A DNA stretch of 39,190 bases from JAVBSC01 sp031547305 (lineage in GTDB: Bacteria; Desulfobacterota; Desulfovibrionia; Desulfovibrionales; Desulfovibrionaceae): assembly GCA_031547305.1 (NCBI GenBank), contig JAVBSC010000054.1, forward strand, positions 1-39,190, read 5' to 3'. Below the pieces are notes generated by a model. The model worked only from the letters and a program-made list of their open reading frames with translations, was not told where the DNA came from and did no database searches. Shown here piece by piece: positions 5,332 to 13,195 of this stretch. Each line of letters begins with the position of its first letter. Position 1 is the first letter of the stretch. The translations under genes were made by a program, and so were the position numbers.

Positions 5332-7743
5332 ATGACAACCAAAATAAAAATTATCATTGGCTTTTTATTGATGGTGATCCTGCTGGGAGGAGTCTCCTGG
5401 GTCGGCTACAACGATCTTCAGGCCACAGTTTCGGATTTTCGTGAATATAACCGGATAGCCAGCTTTAACACGAACTTGAGCGATCTGGATTCCTCGCTCA
5501 ACTTGTTCGAGTCCGAAGTGTATCAATATCTCGACAAGGGCACAAAAGAAAACATGGATAATGCCGCCGCGGCCCTTAACACTACATTTAACGAACTGGA
5601 TACTGCCGACACACTGGTGAAACTGCCGGAGCGCGTGGCCAGGCTGCGGGAACTGCGTGAATTTGCCCAATCTCTCAAGGTTGTGCGCGAAAAAGTGTAT
5701 GCCGCCAATTCCGAAGTCATCAAGCAGTACGAAGAAGTCATGCAACCGTCCAACCGGGCTTTAGGGAGCAAACTCCTGGCCATAGCCCATCAGGCCATGG
5801 AGGTTGACAACCCCGCCCTGGTCTATGCGTCCGCACAGGCTCTGGAGCAACTGGCAGCCGCGCGTTCCGGAGTCAGCCGCTTCGCGCAGACCAAGGTCGC
5901 GGAGGATGCGGCAAAAGTGAAAGGCTACGCGGGCGCTTTAGGCGATCTTGTTCACAAGCTGGAACCGCTCATCCGGACGGACGCCGGCCGGCAAGCTTAC
6001 GCGGATGTTCTGAAAGCCCTTGACGAATCAGGCAAAGCTTTTGAAGTTATGACCAAAAATGCCTCCGACCTGCAGAAAAATCTCAGCGATATATCCGGCA
6101 TTCTCCAAAAAAGCACGGCCATAGCGAATGCTTTGAACAAATCCGTGGACGTCCAAACAGCCAAAATGTCTGAAGAGATCCAGGCGGACACCGCCAAAGC
6201 CCAGAGCATTCTTATGATCGCCTGCGTGGCCGGGGTGCTTTTGGGTGTGCTTATTGCCGCGTATATCATCATCGGACTGATACGTGTGCTGAATAACCTG
6301 GCCGGATTTGCCGGCGCCGTGGCCAAAGGGGATTTCAGCTACACAGTCAAGGTGCGCGAAAAAGGCGAGATAGGCGCGATGATCGACTCCATGCGCGAAA
6401 TACCCAGGGTTCTGGATTCAGTAATCAACCAGGCCAATGCTCTGGCGGATAAAATTTCCTCCGGCCATCTGCGCGACCGGCTGGATGAAAAAACTTTCCA
6501 TGGTTCTTTCGCCATCTTGTCCAGAGGCATCAACGTAGTGGGCGACGCCTATACCGGCCTTCTGGACGCTTTGTCCCTTCCGGTTATGGCCTGCGACAAG
6601 GACAACTCCATTATCTTCCTGAACCAGATCGCCCAGGCCGCCTTGGGGGGCAATTACACCAAGGAACAGTGCCGCGGCCATCTTAATGCCAAGGAATGCG
6701 GCGGCAAGGACTGCTACGGCGCCTGCGCCATGTCCAAAAACGCCCCGCACAGCGGCGAGACCACTATCAAGGTGAGGGGCAAGAATATGGAGGTTTCCGT
6801 GGCCGCCTTCCCTCTGCATAACCTGAAGCATGAGGTTGTGGGCTACGTTGAAATCCTTACCGACCTTACGGATATTAAAGATCGCCAGAACATGGTGCTC
6901 AAAGTCGCGGCCGAAGCTTCGGAAATTTCGGATCGCGTGGCTGCGGCCTCCGAGGAACTGGCCGCCCAGGTGGAGCAGATTTCCCGCGGCGCTGAGCTCC
7001 AGCGTTCCCGCGTGGAATCCACGGCCAGCGCCATGACCGAAATGAACGCCACGGTGCTGGAAGTGGCCCGCAGCGCCGGGCAGGCTTCGGAACAGAGCGA
7101 AGGCACCAGGCACAAGGCGGAAGGCGGCGCCGGCCTGGTGAACAAGGTGGTGCATTCCATCAACCAGGTGAATACGGTGGCCGTGACTTTGCAGGACAAT
7201 ATGCAGGAGCTCGGCAAGCAGGCGGAATCCATAGGCGGGGTGATGAACGTAATTTCCGACATAGCGGACCAGACCAACCTGCTGGCCCTGAACGCGGCTA
7301 TTGAAGCGGCCCGGGCCGGCGAAGCCGGACGCGGGTTCGCGGTTGTGGCCGACGAAGTGCGCAAGCTGGCGGAAAAAACCATGGTCGCCACTCAGGAAGT
7401 GGGCGCCAATATCAGCGCCATCCAGAATTCCGCCAAGAGCAACATCAGCGAAGTGAGCAGCGCGGTCAAGAGCATCAGCGAGGCCACTGATCTGGCCAAC
7501 TCTTCCGGCGCGGCCCTGAAGGAAATCGTGGATCTCGCGGCGGCCAACTCCGCTGTTGTGGCTTCCATAGCCACTGCCGCGGAAGAACAGAGCGCCACTT
7601 CCGAGGAAATTAATCGCTCTATCGAAGAAATCAGCCACGTGGTTGGCGAAACCACTGACGGCATGGTCCAGTCCTCGGCGGCGGTGCAGGATCTTTCCCG
7701 TATGGCCCAGGAATTGCGCCAGGTTATGGAAAGACTTAAGTAG
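5332..7743 (+). CDS. methyl-accepting chemotaxis protein with Cys-rich PAS-like module
   Basis: An 803-residue chemoreceptor. The first membrane segment is at about residues 5-26, then a largely helical periplasmic sensor to about 290, a second membrane segment (291-317) and a HAMP domain to about 372. A PAS-like module follows (about 405-525), then the cytoplasmic signalling coiled coil with the highly conserved tip NLLALNAAIEAARAGEAGRG starting at residue 649. The PAS-like module contains four cysteines at 447, 456, 461 and 465 (C-x8-C-x4-C-x3-C), which could hold a metal, an Fe-S centre or act as a redox switch. There is no C-terminal CheR/CheB tether pentapeptide. The receptor would signal through CheW/CheA, which are not in the window; cheV is 23 kb away. 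The start at 5332 has only a weak ribosome binding site. A terminator follows. Confidence 0.93.
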   Translation: MTTKIKIIIGFLLMVILLGGVSWVGYNDLQATVSDFREYNRIASFNTNLSDLDSSLNLFESEVYQYLDKGTKENMDNAAAALNTTFNELDTADTLVKLPERVARLRELREFAQSLKVVREKVYAANSEVIKQYEEVMQPSNRALGSKLLAIAHQAMEVDNPALVYASAQALEQLAAARSGVSRFAQTKVAEDAAKVKGYAGALGDLVHKLEPLIRTDAGRQAYADVLKALDESGKAFEVMTKNASDLQKNLSDISGILQKSTAIANALNKSVDVQTAKMSEEIQADTAKAQSILMIACVAGVLLGVLIAAYIIIGLIRVLNNLAGFAGAVAKGDFSYTVKVREKGEIGAMIDSMREIPRVLDSVINQANALADKISSGHLRDRLDEKTFHGSFAILSRGINVVGDAYTGLLDALSLPVMACDKDNSIIFLNQIAQAALGGNYTKEQCRGHLNAKECGGKDCYGACAMSKNAPHSGETTIKVRGKNMEVSVAAFPLHNLKHEVVGYVEILTDLTDIKDRQNMVLKVAAEASEISDRVAAASEELAAQVEQISRGAELQRSRVESTASAMTEMNATVLEVARSAGQASEQSEGTRHKAEGGAGLVNKVVHSINQVNTVAVTLQDNMQELGKQAESIGGVMNVISDIADQTNLLALNAAIEAARAGEAGRGFAVVADEVRKLAEKTMVATQEVGANISAIQNSAKSNISEVSSAVKSISEATDLANSSGAALKEIVDLAAANSAVVASIATAAEEQSATSEEINRSIEEISHVVGETTDGMVQSSAAVQDLSRMAQELRQVMERLK

Positions 7744-7798
7744 CACTATCTGCAGTGTGTCTTTAGCACCCCTATTTTTCGGGGGCGCCATCAAACAG

Positions 7799-7829
7799 AG
7801 GCGGCGGCCGGCATGGGCCTCCGCCTTTT
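7799..7829 (+). terminator. terminator after the chemoreceptor gene
   Basis: GC-rich hairpin with GGCGG (7800-7804) pairing with CCGCC (7821-7825) and extra inner pairs, followed by TTTT. It lies about 55 bases after the stop codon. Confidence 0.65.
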
Positions 7830-7953
7830 GTTATAAACTGTTTTCATGCATTATAGTCTGTCAACTATAAGGGCATTTTGGAGCAATATTATTTTCGTGT
7901 ATTGTCAAAATTTCTATTTGTGATTAATTGAACATTGCCGCATTGGATTGCGG

Positions 7954-7983
7954 CTGTGGCATTTCAAGCTTGAAGGGCCACAG
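7954..7983. promoter_or_regulatory. 30-bp near-perfect palindrome before the MFS gene
   Basis: CTGTGGC (7954-7960), then the perfect palindrome TTCAAGCTTGAA (7963-7974), then GCCACAG (7977-7983). Only the AT/GG pair between the parts does not match. It lies 62 bases upstream of the transporter start with no T-run after it, so it looks more like an operator than a terminator. No regulator gene is adjacent. Confidence 0.5.
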
Positions 7984-8045
7984 AGGTCATGTTTCACAAG
8001 ATAAATATGTCGGATCATGTTTTGGAGAAAGTGAAGGGAGTTTTT

Positions 8046-9401
8046 ATGAACGCGCTCATTGCGGCAAGCGCCGCCAATCAAAGGGTGAAAAATAACTATT
8101 TTGACGGTCTGCCGGTTTGCCGCGAGCATCGGCTGGTATTTTTTCTGATTATGCTGGCGTACCTGTTTGAGCAGATGGACAACTGGAACTTCGGCTTTAT
8201 CGCGCCGGAGCTGGTTTCCACCGGGCGGTTGACTGTGGAGCAGGTGGGCTACATCAATTCCTGCTACTTTGTGGCCATGACCATCGGCGGTCTGGTCGGC
8301 GGTGTAATCTCTGACTTCATTGGACGCCGAAAGACCTTTCTGGCCGCCATTGCCGTCTTTTCGGCGGCATCGGTCCTGAACGGCCTGGTGGACAATTTCC
8401 ATTTGTTTTTGCTCCTCCGCTCCCTGACCGGGTTCGGCGTGTTCTGCCTGATGGTCACTTCCCAGACCTACATAGCTGAAATGGCCCCGGCGGAAAGCCG
8501 GGGCAAGTGGCAGGGGCTGGTGGCCGCGGTGGGTTTTTCCGCGGTGCCTGTGGTTGGAGCGCTGTGCCGGATGATTATTCCAACGTCGCCGGACGCCTGG
8601 CGCTATATTTTTTACTTCGGCGGCCTGGGATTGATCGGCTTTGTGCTGGGGCTCAGGCACCTTAAAGAATCGCCCCGCTGGCTGGTAAGCAAACAACGCC
8701 TGGAAGAAGCGGAAGCGATGATCAAAAGCATCACCGGCCGGGACATCGATCTTTCCGACGCGGCCAAAAACGCATCGCCACGGGAAAATTTCTTTCATGT
8801 GCTCGGCGGTATGTTTCGCCCGCCTTACCTTAAGAGAACCCTGCTGCTCATATTCACTTTTATGCTCACCGTGCCGGCCCAGTTTGTGTTCACCAACTTC
8901 GCGCCCACCTTGTTCCAGAAAGCCAAGGGCTTTACCATTGAAGACACGTTGACCGTTTCCACCATAGTCAGCATAGGCGTGCCTGTGGGGTGTTATTTAT
9001 CTTCGCTGGTATCAGACCTGGGCGGGCGCAAGAAGCCGCTTGCGCTGCTCTATTTCGGCTGCGCCGTACTGGCGTTCATATTCGGCCAATTAGACGGCCT
9101 TGCGGCCATAGCTGGATTCGGGTTCTTTTTAAGCGTCATGACTATGTCCAGCAGCTTCACATTGTTTTCCTACACTGCGGAATCCTATCCCACCAGAATG
9201 CGCAATACGGCCACCGGTTTCCACAACGGGGTGGGGCGTTTTTCCGTATCCGCAATGATGGCCATGGTTCCGGCGCTCAATGCCGCCTACGGATTTTCCG
9301 GCGTGTTCACCATCACGTCAATCATGTTGCTCGTGCCCGTACTGCCCATTCTGATCTGGGGCATGTCCACTGGCGGCAAGTGCCTGGAGGATATTTGCTA
9401 G
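8046..9401 (+). CDS. MFS transporter, organic acid/sugar porter-like
   Basis: A 451-residue inner-membrane transporter of the major facilitator superfamily with about 12 predicted membrane helices. Family motif A occurs in the 2-3 loop (DFIGRRK) and again in the second half (DLGGRKK). The central loop carries ESPRWL, as in the sugar-porter and aromatic-acid-symporter groups, and TAESYPTRMRNTATG near the end is typical of these groups too. The start at 8046 follows GGGAG by 5 bases. An upstream in-frame ATG at 7989 is less likely. The gene is 41 bases upstream of a ThDP enzyme gene on the same strand, so the two probably form an operon, and the transporter may bring in (or expel) the 2-oxo acid or a related compound. 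The substrate is not shown by the sequence. Confidence 0.88.
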   Translation: MNALIAASAANQRVKNNYFDGLPVCREHRLVFFLIMLAYLFEQMDNWNFGFIAPELVSTGRLTVEQVGYINSCYFVAMTIGGLVGGVISDFIGRRKTFLAAIAVFSAASVLNGLVDNFHLFLLLRSLTGFGVFCLMVTSQTYIAEMAPAESRGKWQGLVAAVGFSAVPVVGALCRMIIPTSPDAWRYIFYFGGLGLIGFVLGLRHLKESPRWLVSKQRLEEAEAMIKSITGRDIDLSDAAKNASPRENFFHVLGGMFRPPYLKRTLLLIFTFMLTVPAQFVFTNFAPTLFQKAKGFTIEDTLTVSTIVSIGVPVGCYLSSLVSDLGGRKKPLALLYFGCAVLAFIFGQLDGLAAIAGFGFFLSVMTMSSSFTLFSYTAESYPTRMRNTATGFHNGVGRFSVSAMMAMVPALNAAYGFSGVFTITSIMLLVPVLPILIWGMSTGGKCLEDIC

Positions 9402-9442
9402 CGCGCTTGACGCGGCGCTAGTGAAGGAACGAGGAGGTCGTT

Positions 9443-10987
9443 ATGAACGGAGCGGAAAGCCTGACGCGTACCCTTCTGGCCTGTGGTCTGGATACCTGCT
9501 TCACCAACCCGGGCACCAGCGAGATGCACTTTGTGGCCGCCCTTGACCAAGAGCCGGGCATCCGCTGCGTGCTGACCTTGTTTGAGGGCGTGGCCAGCGG
9601 TGCGGCCGACGGTTACGCCCGCATGCGCGATTTTCCGGCCATGACTCTTTTGCACTGCGGACCCGGCCTTGGCAACGCCCTGGCCAATCTGCACAACGCC
9701 AGGCGGGCGGGCGTGCCGCTCGTCAATATCGTGGGGGATCAGGCCACGCGCCAGCGCCCGTTGGATCCGCCACTGACGGCGGATACGGAAGGTTTTGCCC
9801 GTCCAGTGTCCCACTGGGTCAGAACCAGCCAGAATGCGGAATCCTTAGGTCACGATGCCGCCCAGGCCGTGCAGGCCGCGTTGACCCCGCCGGGGCAAAT
9901 CGCCACTCTTATTCTGCCCGCTGACGTGAGTTGGAGCCCCGGCGGCATTGTGGCAAGCCCGTTGCCCTCGCCCGCGCATCCGCCATTTGATTCTCATGCC
10001 CTTGAGCATGCCGCCGCCATGTTGCGCAACGGCAAAAGCACCCTGCTGCTCCTGGCCGGCCGGGCCTTGCGCGAATCCGGCCTGAATACCGCGGCCGGCA
10101 TTGCGGCCGGCACCGGAGCGCGGATCATGGCCGAAGGGTTCAACACCCGCCTGCGGCGCGGCCGGGGTCTGCCGTCCATAACCTGCATGCCTTATGTGGC
10201 GCCTAAGGCCATTGCCGCGCTTGCCTCCTTTGAGCAGATCCTCCTGGTGGGGGCCAAGGCGCCGGTTGGCTTTTTCGCTTATCCTGGTCAGCCTGGACGG
10301 CTTTATCCGCCTTCGGCTCAGGTGCATGTCCTGGCCCGGCCGGAGCAGGATTGCGAGGCGGCGCTTCTGGCTCTGGCCAAAGACCTTAATGCGGCGCCAC
10401 GGCCCGGCGAAAAGCGCGAACCGCCCGCCCCGCCATCCTCAGGCGCGCCTTTTACCCTGGAGACCATTGGCCGGACCATTGCCGCCCTTTTGCCGGAAGA
10501 GGCTGTCGTCGTTGACGAAAGCGTCACCAGCCACAAGCCGGTTTTTGCGGCCCTGGTTGATGCCGCGCCCCATGATCACCTCGCCCTGATGGGCGGGGCC
10601 ATAGGCGAGGGATTGCCGTTGGCCACAGGCGCGGCTATCGGGGCTCCGGGGCGGCGCGTCGTCAACCTGCAGGCTGACGGCTCCGCTCTTTACACGATTC
10701 AGGCCCTATGGACCCAGGCCCGCGAAAAGCTTGACTGCACAACGCTCATCTTTTCCAATCGCAAGTACGCCATCCTTCAGCATGAGCTGAAGAACGTCGG
10801 CGCGCGGGCCGGCAAAACCGCCATGGACATAATGAGCCTGGACCGACCGGATCTTGGCTGGACAGACATAGCCAAAGGCTTTGGCGTGGAAGCGGCCCGG
10901 GCCGACAACCCGGAACGCCTCGCCGCTCTTTTGCGCCAGTCCGCAAAACGCCCCGGCCCGTTTTTAGTGGAGGTTTGCCTGAATTAG
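9443..10987 (+). CDS. ThDP-dependent enzyme, acetolactate synthase large-subunit-like
   Basis: A 514-residue member of the thiamine-diphosphate enzyme family that includes acetolactate synthase, benzoylformate decarboxylase and indolepyruvate decarboxylase. The N-terminal Pyr domain has the catalytic glutamate E48 in LTLFEGVASGAADGYARM. The C-terminal PP domain has the ThDP/Mg motif in the form QADGSALYTIQALW followed by SNRKYAIL. It is shorter than true IlvB, and no small regulatory subunit is next to it, so branched-chain synthesis is unlikely. A 2-oxo acid decarboxylase or lyase acting on an imported acid fits better with the MFS gene before it. The start has an excellent AGGAGG. A structured GC-rich repeat follows the stop. 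Confidence 0.88.
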   Translation: MNGAESLTRTLLACGLDTCFTNPGTSEMHFVAALDQEPGIRCVLTLFEGVASGAADGYARMRDFPAMTLLHCGPGLGNALANLHNARRAGVPLVNIVGDQATRQRPLDPPLTADTEGFARPVSHWVRTSQNAESLGHDAAQAVQAALTPPGQIATLILPADVSWSPGGIVASPLPSPAHPPFDSHALEHAAAMLRNGKSTLLLLAGRALRESGLNTAAGIAAGTGARIMAEGFNTRLRRGRGLPSITCMPYVAPKAIAALASFEQILLVGAKAPVGFFAYPGQPGRLYPPSAQVHVLARPEQDCEAALLALAKDLNAAPRPGEKREPPAPPSSGAPFTLETIGRTIAALLPEEAVVVDESVTSHKPVFAALVDAAPHDHLALMGGAIGEGLPLATGAAIGAPGRRVVNLQADGSALYTIQALWTQAREKLDCTTLIFSNRKYAILQHELKNVGARAGKTAMDIMSLDRPDLGWTDIAKGFGVEAARADNPERLAALLRQSAKRPGPFLVEVCLN

Positions 10988-11095
10988 TTGGGGGCTCCGT
11001 CCCCCAAGCGTCCAGCCAGGGGGCTGTGAACCTCTTGGAACCCATTTAGGCCGGGGGCAATCGCCCCCGGCGGGGTTTGGGGCGGAGCCTCAGAT
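10988..11095. repeat. structured GC-rich intergenic repeat (convergent terminator region)
   Basis: Nearly all of this gap folds. TTGGGGG (10988-10994) pairs with CCCCCAA (11001-11007), GCCGGGGGC (11050-11058) with GCCCCCGGC (11063-11071), and GGCTCCG near the left end can pair with CGGAGCC near the right end. It lies between two convergent genes and slightly overlaps the mscL stop. Parts (CCAGCCAGGGG, and G-run/CTCCG/C-run) recur at 22388-22457, suggesting a repeat family. Confidence 0.55.
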
Positions 11096-11545
11096 TAATT
11101 CAGAAGTGCAGTGCGGGCAGCGCGTGGCTTTGAGAGGGATTACGCTGAGGCAGTACGGGCATTCCTTGGTGGTGGCGGCCATGGCGTTGGGGTCGGCTGC
11201 GGTGCGCAGTTTGTTGATGCCTTTGACCAGGGTGAACACGGCAAATGAGACAATCACAAAACTGATCAGCACATTGACGAAAACACCCATGTTCAGGGTG
11301 ACCGCGCCGGCCTGCTTTGCCGCTTCCAGTGTGGCGTAGGGGCCTGGCCGCGCGCCGTCGTGCATGACCAGGAACAAGTTGGAAAAGTCCACCTTGCCCA
11401 GTAAAAGGCCCAGGGGCGGCATAAGAATGTCTTTTACCAGGGAATCCACAATTTTGCCGAACGCGGCCCCGATAACGATACCCACGGCCATGTCCACGGC
11501 ATTGCCTTTTATGGCGAACTCCCTGAATTCCTTTAACAGTCCCAT
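11090..11545 (-). CDS. mscL: large-conductance mechanosensitive channel
   Basis: A 151-residue MscL. It opens a wide pore in the inner membrane under tension and protects against osmotic downshock. The N-terminal helix and first membrane segment are classic (EFREFAIKGNAVDMAVGIVIG, split as family positions 5-25), and the second segment is NMGVFVNVLISFVIVSFAVF. The C-terminus carries a zinc-ribbon-like tail with CPYC and CPHC (about residues 129-146), a variant known in several proteobacterial and cyanobacterial MscL proteins. GGAGA precedes the ATG. It is 26 bases downstream of ridA and probably cotranscribed with it. Confidence 0.95.
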   Translation of the reverse strand: MGLLKEFREFAIKGNAVDMAVGIVIGAAFGKIVDSLVKDILMPPLGLLLGKVDFSNLFLVMHDGARPGPYATLEAAKQAGAVTLNMGVFVNVLISFVIVSFAVFTLVKGINKLRTAADPNAMAATTKECPYCLSVIPLKATRCPHCTSELI

Positions 11546-11571
11546 AAACGTCTCCCTTATTTCTGCCCTGG

Positions 11572-11952
11572 CTATTTTCCGCGGGCAATCAACTCTATTT
11601 CAATTCTGGCGTTCAGCGGCAACGCGGCGACCCCGATGGTCGTGCGCGCTGGAAAAGGCTCGCTGAACTGCTGCCTGTACACTTCGTTCATGGTTTGAAA
11701 ATCGTTCATATCAGTGAGAAAAACCGTGACTTTTTCCACCGCGTCCGCGTCAAGGCCGGCCGCCTTGAGCACGGCGAACAAATTGGCGAAGCATTGTCTG
11801 GCCTGGGCCGCCATGTCGCCCCGCACAAGCCCGCCGGTGGCCGGATCAATGGGGGTTTGCCCGGATACGTAGATGGTCCCCCGCGAATCCACGGCATGGG
11901 AATAAGGGCCGACCGGCGCGGCGTGCGAGGAGGCGATGGCTTTGCGCGGCAT
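11572..11952 (-). CDS. ridA: RidA family enamine/imine deaminase
   Basis: A 126-residue RidA (YjgF/YER057c/UK114) protein. RidA hydrolyses reactive 2-aminoacrylate and related imines released by PLP enzymes such as threonine or serine dehydratases, and works as a trimer. Key residues are present: Tyr17 in GPYSHA, GQ in YVSGQTPIDP, the substrate-binding Arg103 in PARTTIGVAALP, and the glutamates of IEIELIA near the end. AGGAG precedes the ATG. It lies between the second diguanylate cyclase (121 bases upstream) and mscL, all on the minus strand. Confidence 0.95.
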   Translation of the reverse strand: MPRKAIASSHAAPVGPYSHAVDSRGTIYVSGQTPIDPATGGLVRGDMAAQARQCFANLFAVLKAAGLDADAVEKVTVFLTDMNDFQTMNEVYRQQFSEPFPARTTIGVAALPLNARIEIELIARGK

Positions 11953-12073
11953 GCTGGTGACTCCTTGCGGATAAAAATTGACATTGAAAATTTCTATTTG
12001 CTTTGGCGGCGGCTTTTGCCGCTAACCGCCGGACTGGGCGTCTCAAACTAATTCGCTCTGATTTAAGAGGCGA

Positions 12074-13195
12074 TCAAGCCGACTGGCAACACACGCAGTT
12101 TTTCCCCCGCGCCTTTGCGGCATAAAGCCGAATATCCGCGGTATTTACGTGGTCTTCCAGGTTTTGGTCGTCCGTGACCATTTTAAGGCCAAAGCTTATG
12201 GTTATGGGGAGGAGCAGATCTTTGTGCCGGCAGGCGGTATCCTGCACGGCCAGGCGCAATTTTTCCGCTATTTCCAGGGCTTCCGGCAAATTAGTGTCCG
12301 GCATCAGGGCCAAAAATTCCTCGCCGCCCCAGCGGAACAGAGAGTAATGCGGCTTGAGCGCGTCCTTCATGACCTTGGCCACATGGCGCAGGACCGCGTC
12401 TCCAGCCTTGTGCCCGTAAGTGTCGTTTATACATTTGAAGTTGTCCAGATCCCCCAGCAGAAGGCAGAATTGTTTGCCGGAGCGCAGAAACTTCGCGTTT
12501 TCACGGTCAAAATGCATCTGCAGAGCCCGGCGGTTGCCCAGGCCGGTCAGATGGTCCGTGAGCGCATAGTGCTCAAGCCGCATGGCGGTGCGGCGCAGTT
12601 CCCTCTGCGTGCTGTTCAGGGCCAGTTCCATAAGCCAGGTGAACAGGTAAGAAGCGAAAAGCACGATCAGGTAACGCAGCCTGAGGTAGGGATCATAGCT
12701 GGACTGCAGGTATGGCTGGACCGGATCGGAGAAAAGAACCAGCATGGTCAGGTAAAAAAACAGAAAAGCGTAACTGCCCAGGCGCGGCCCCATGGTGAAC
12801 ATGAGCATGGGGGGGAACCAGAAAAAGTAAAATATGCTGGCCCGCATGACCCCGCCGGTATAAATCAGGATCCAGCCAAGGCACATAAGCGTGCCGGCCG
12901 TCAATATAAGCGGGAAAAAAGGTTTCTTGGTAAAAAACAACCAGCCTATGCTCACGCAGGCGATCGCGGTCACGCACAGGAGTATTTCGACCAGGAAGTA
13001 CTGGTGCTCAAACAAGTTGAGCAATGACAGGCTGAAGCACATGACCGCGGAGACCAGGCAGAAGACAAAGGTGGGAACCAGACGCGACTCCCAGCCGGCC
13101 AGGTCAAAAAGCCGGTCCTCCACGGGGGCGAGAAACCGTTTAAGGCCTCTGGCGCCCGTCGGCCGGAGCCGCCAGTCAGACTGGCTGCCAGGCAT
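12074..13195 (-). CDS. membrane diguanylate cyclase (GGDEF), second of a tandem pair
   Basis: A 373-residue protein with about five or six membrane helices in its first 190 residues and a C-terminal GGDEF domain (ALTDHLTGLGNRRAL, DLDNFKCINDTYGH, then RWGGEEF with GGEEF at 290-294). It should make cyclic di-GMP from two GTP. The usual inhibitory RxxD just before the signature is absent (KPHY is there), so product feedback may be missing. The ATG at 13195 lies inside the end of the upstream paralogue, a 20-base overlap with AAGGTGG before it, indicating translational coupling. The membrane part resembles that of its neighbour, which points to an ancient duplication. The sensed signal is unknown. 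Confidence 0.88.
   Translation of the reverse strand: MPGSQSDWRLRPTGARGLKRFLAPVEDRLFDLAGWESRLVPTFVFCLVSAVMCFSLSLLNLFEHQYFLVEILLCVTAIACVSIGWLFFTKKPFFPLILTAGTLMCLGWILIYTGGVMRASIFYFFWFPPMLMFTMGPRLGSYAFLFFYLTMLVLFSDPVQPYLQSSYDPYLRLRYLIVLFASYLFTWLMELALNSTQRELRRTAMRLEHYALTDHLTGLGNRRALQMHFDRENAKFLRSGKQFCLLLGDLDNFKCINDTYGHKAGDAVLRHVAKVMKDALKPHYSLFRWGGEEFLALMPDTNLPEALEIAEKLRLAVQDTACRHKDLLLPITISFGLKMVTDDQNLEDHVNTADIRLYAAKARGKNCVCCQSA

Noticed and set aside
6418..7794. 458-codon open frame antisense to the chemoreceptor gene
   Set aside because: It is a shadow of GC-rich codons in the real gene: no ribosome binding site, and a G/H/R-rich composition without motifs.
10660..10700. Missing GDG motif in the ThDP enzyme (ADG instead)
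   Set aside because: As far as I know this form (QADGS) is normal in this branch of acetolactate-synthase-like proteins, so it is not a defect.
11090..11170. Zinc-ribbon tail on MscL as a novelty
   Set aside because: CPYC/CPHC tails occur in MscL of several bacterial groups, so it is a known variant.
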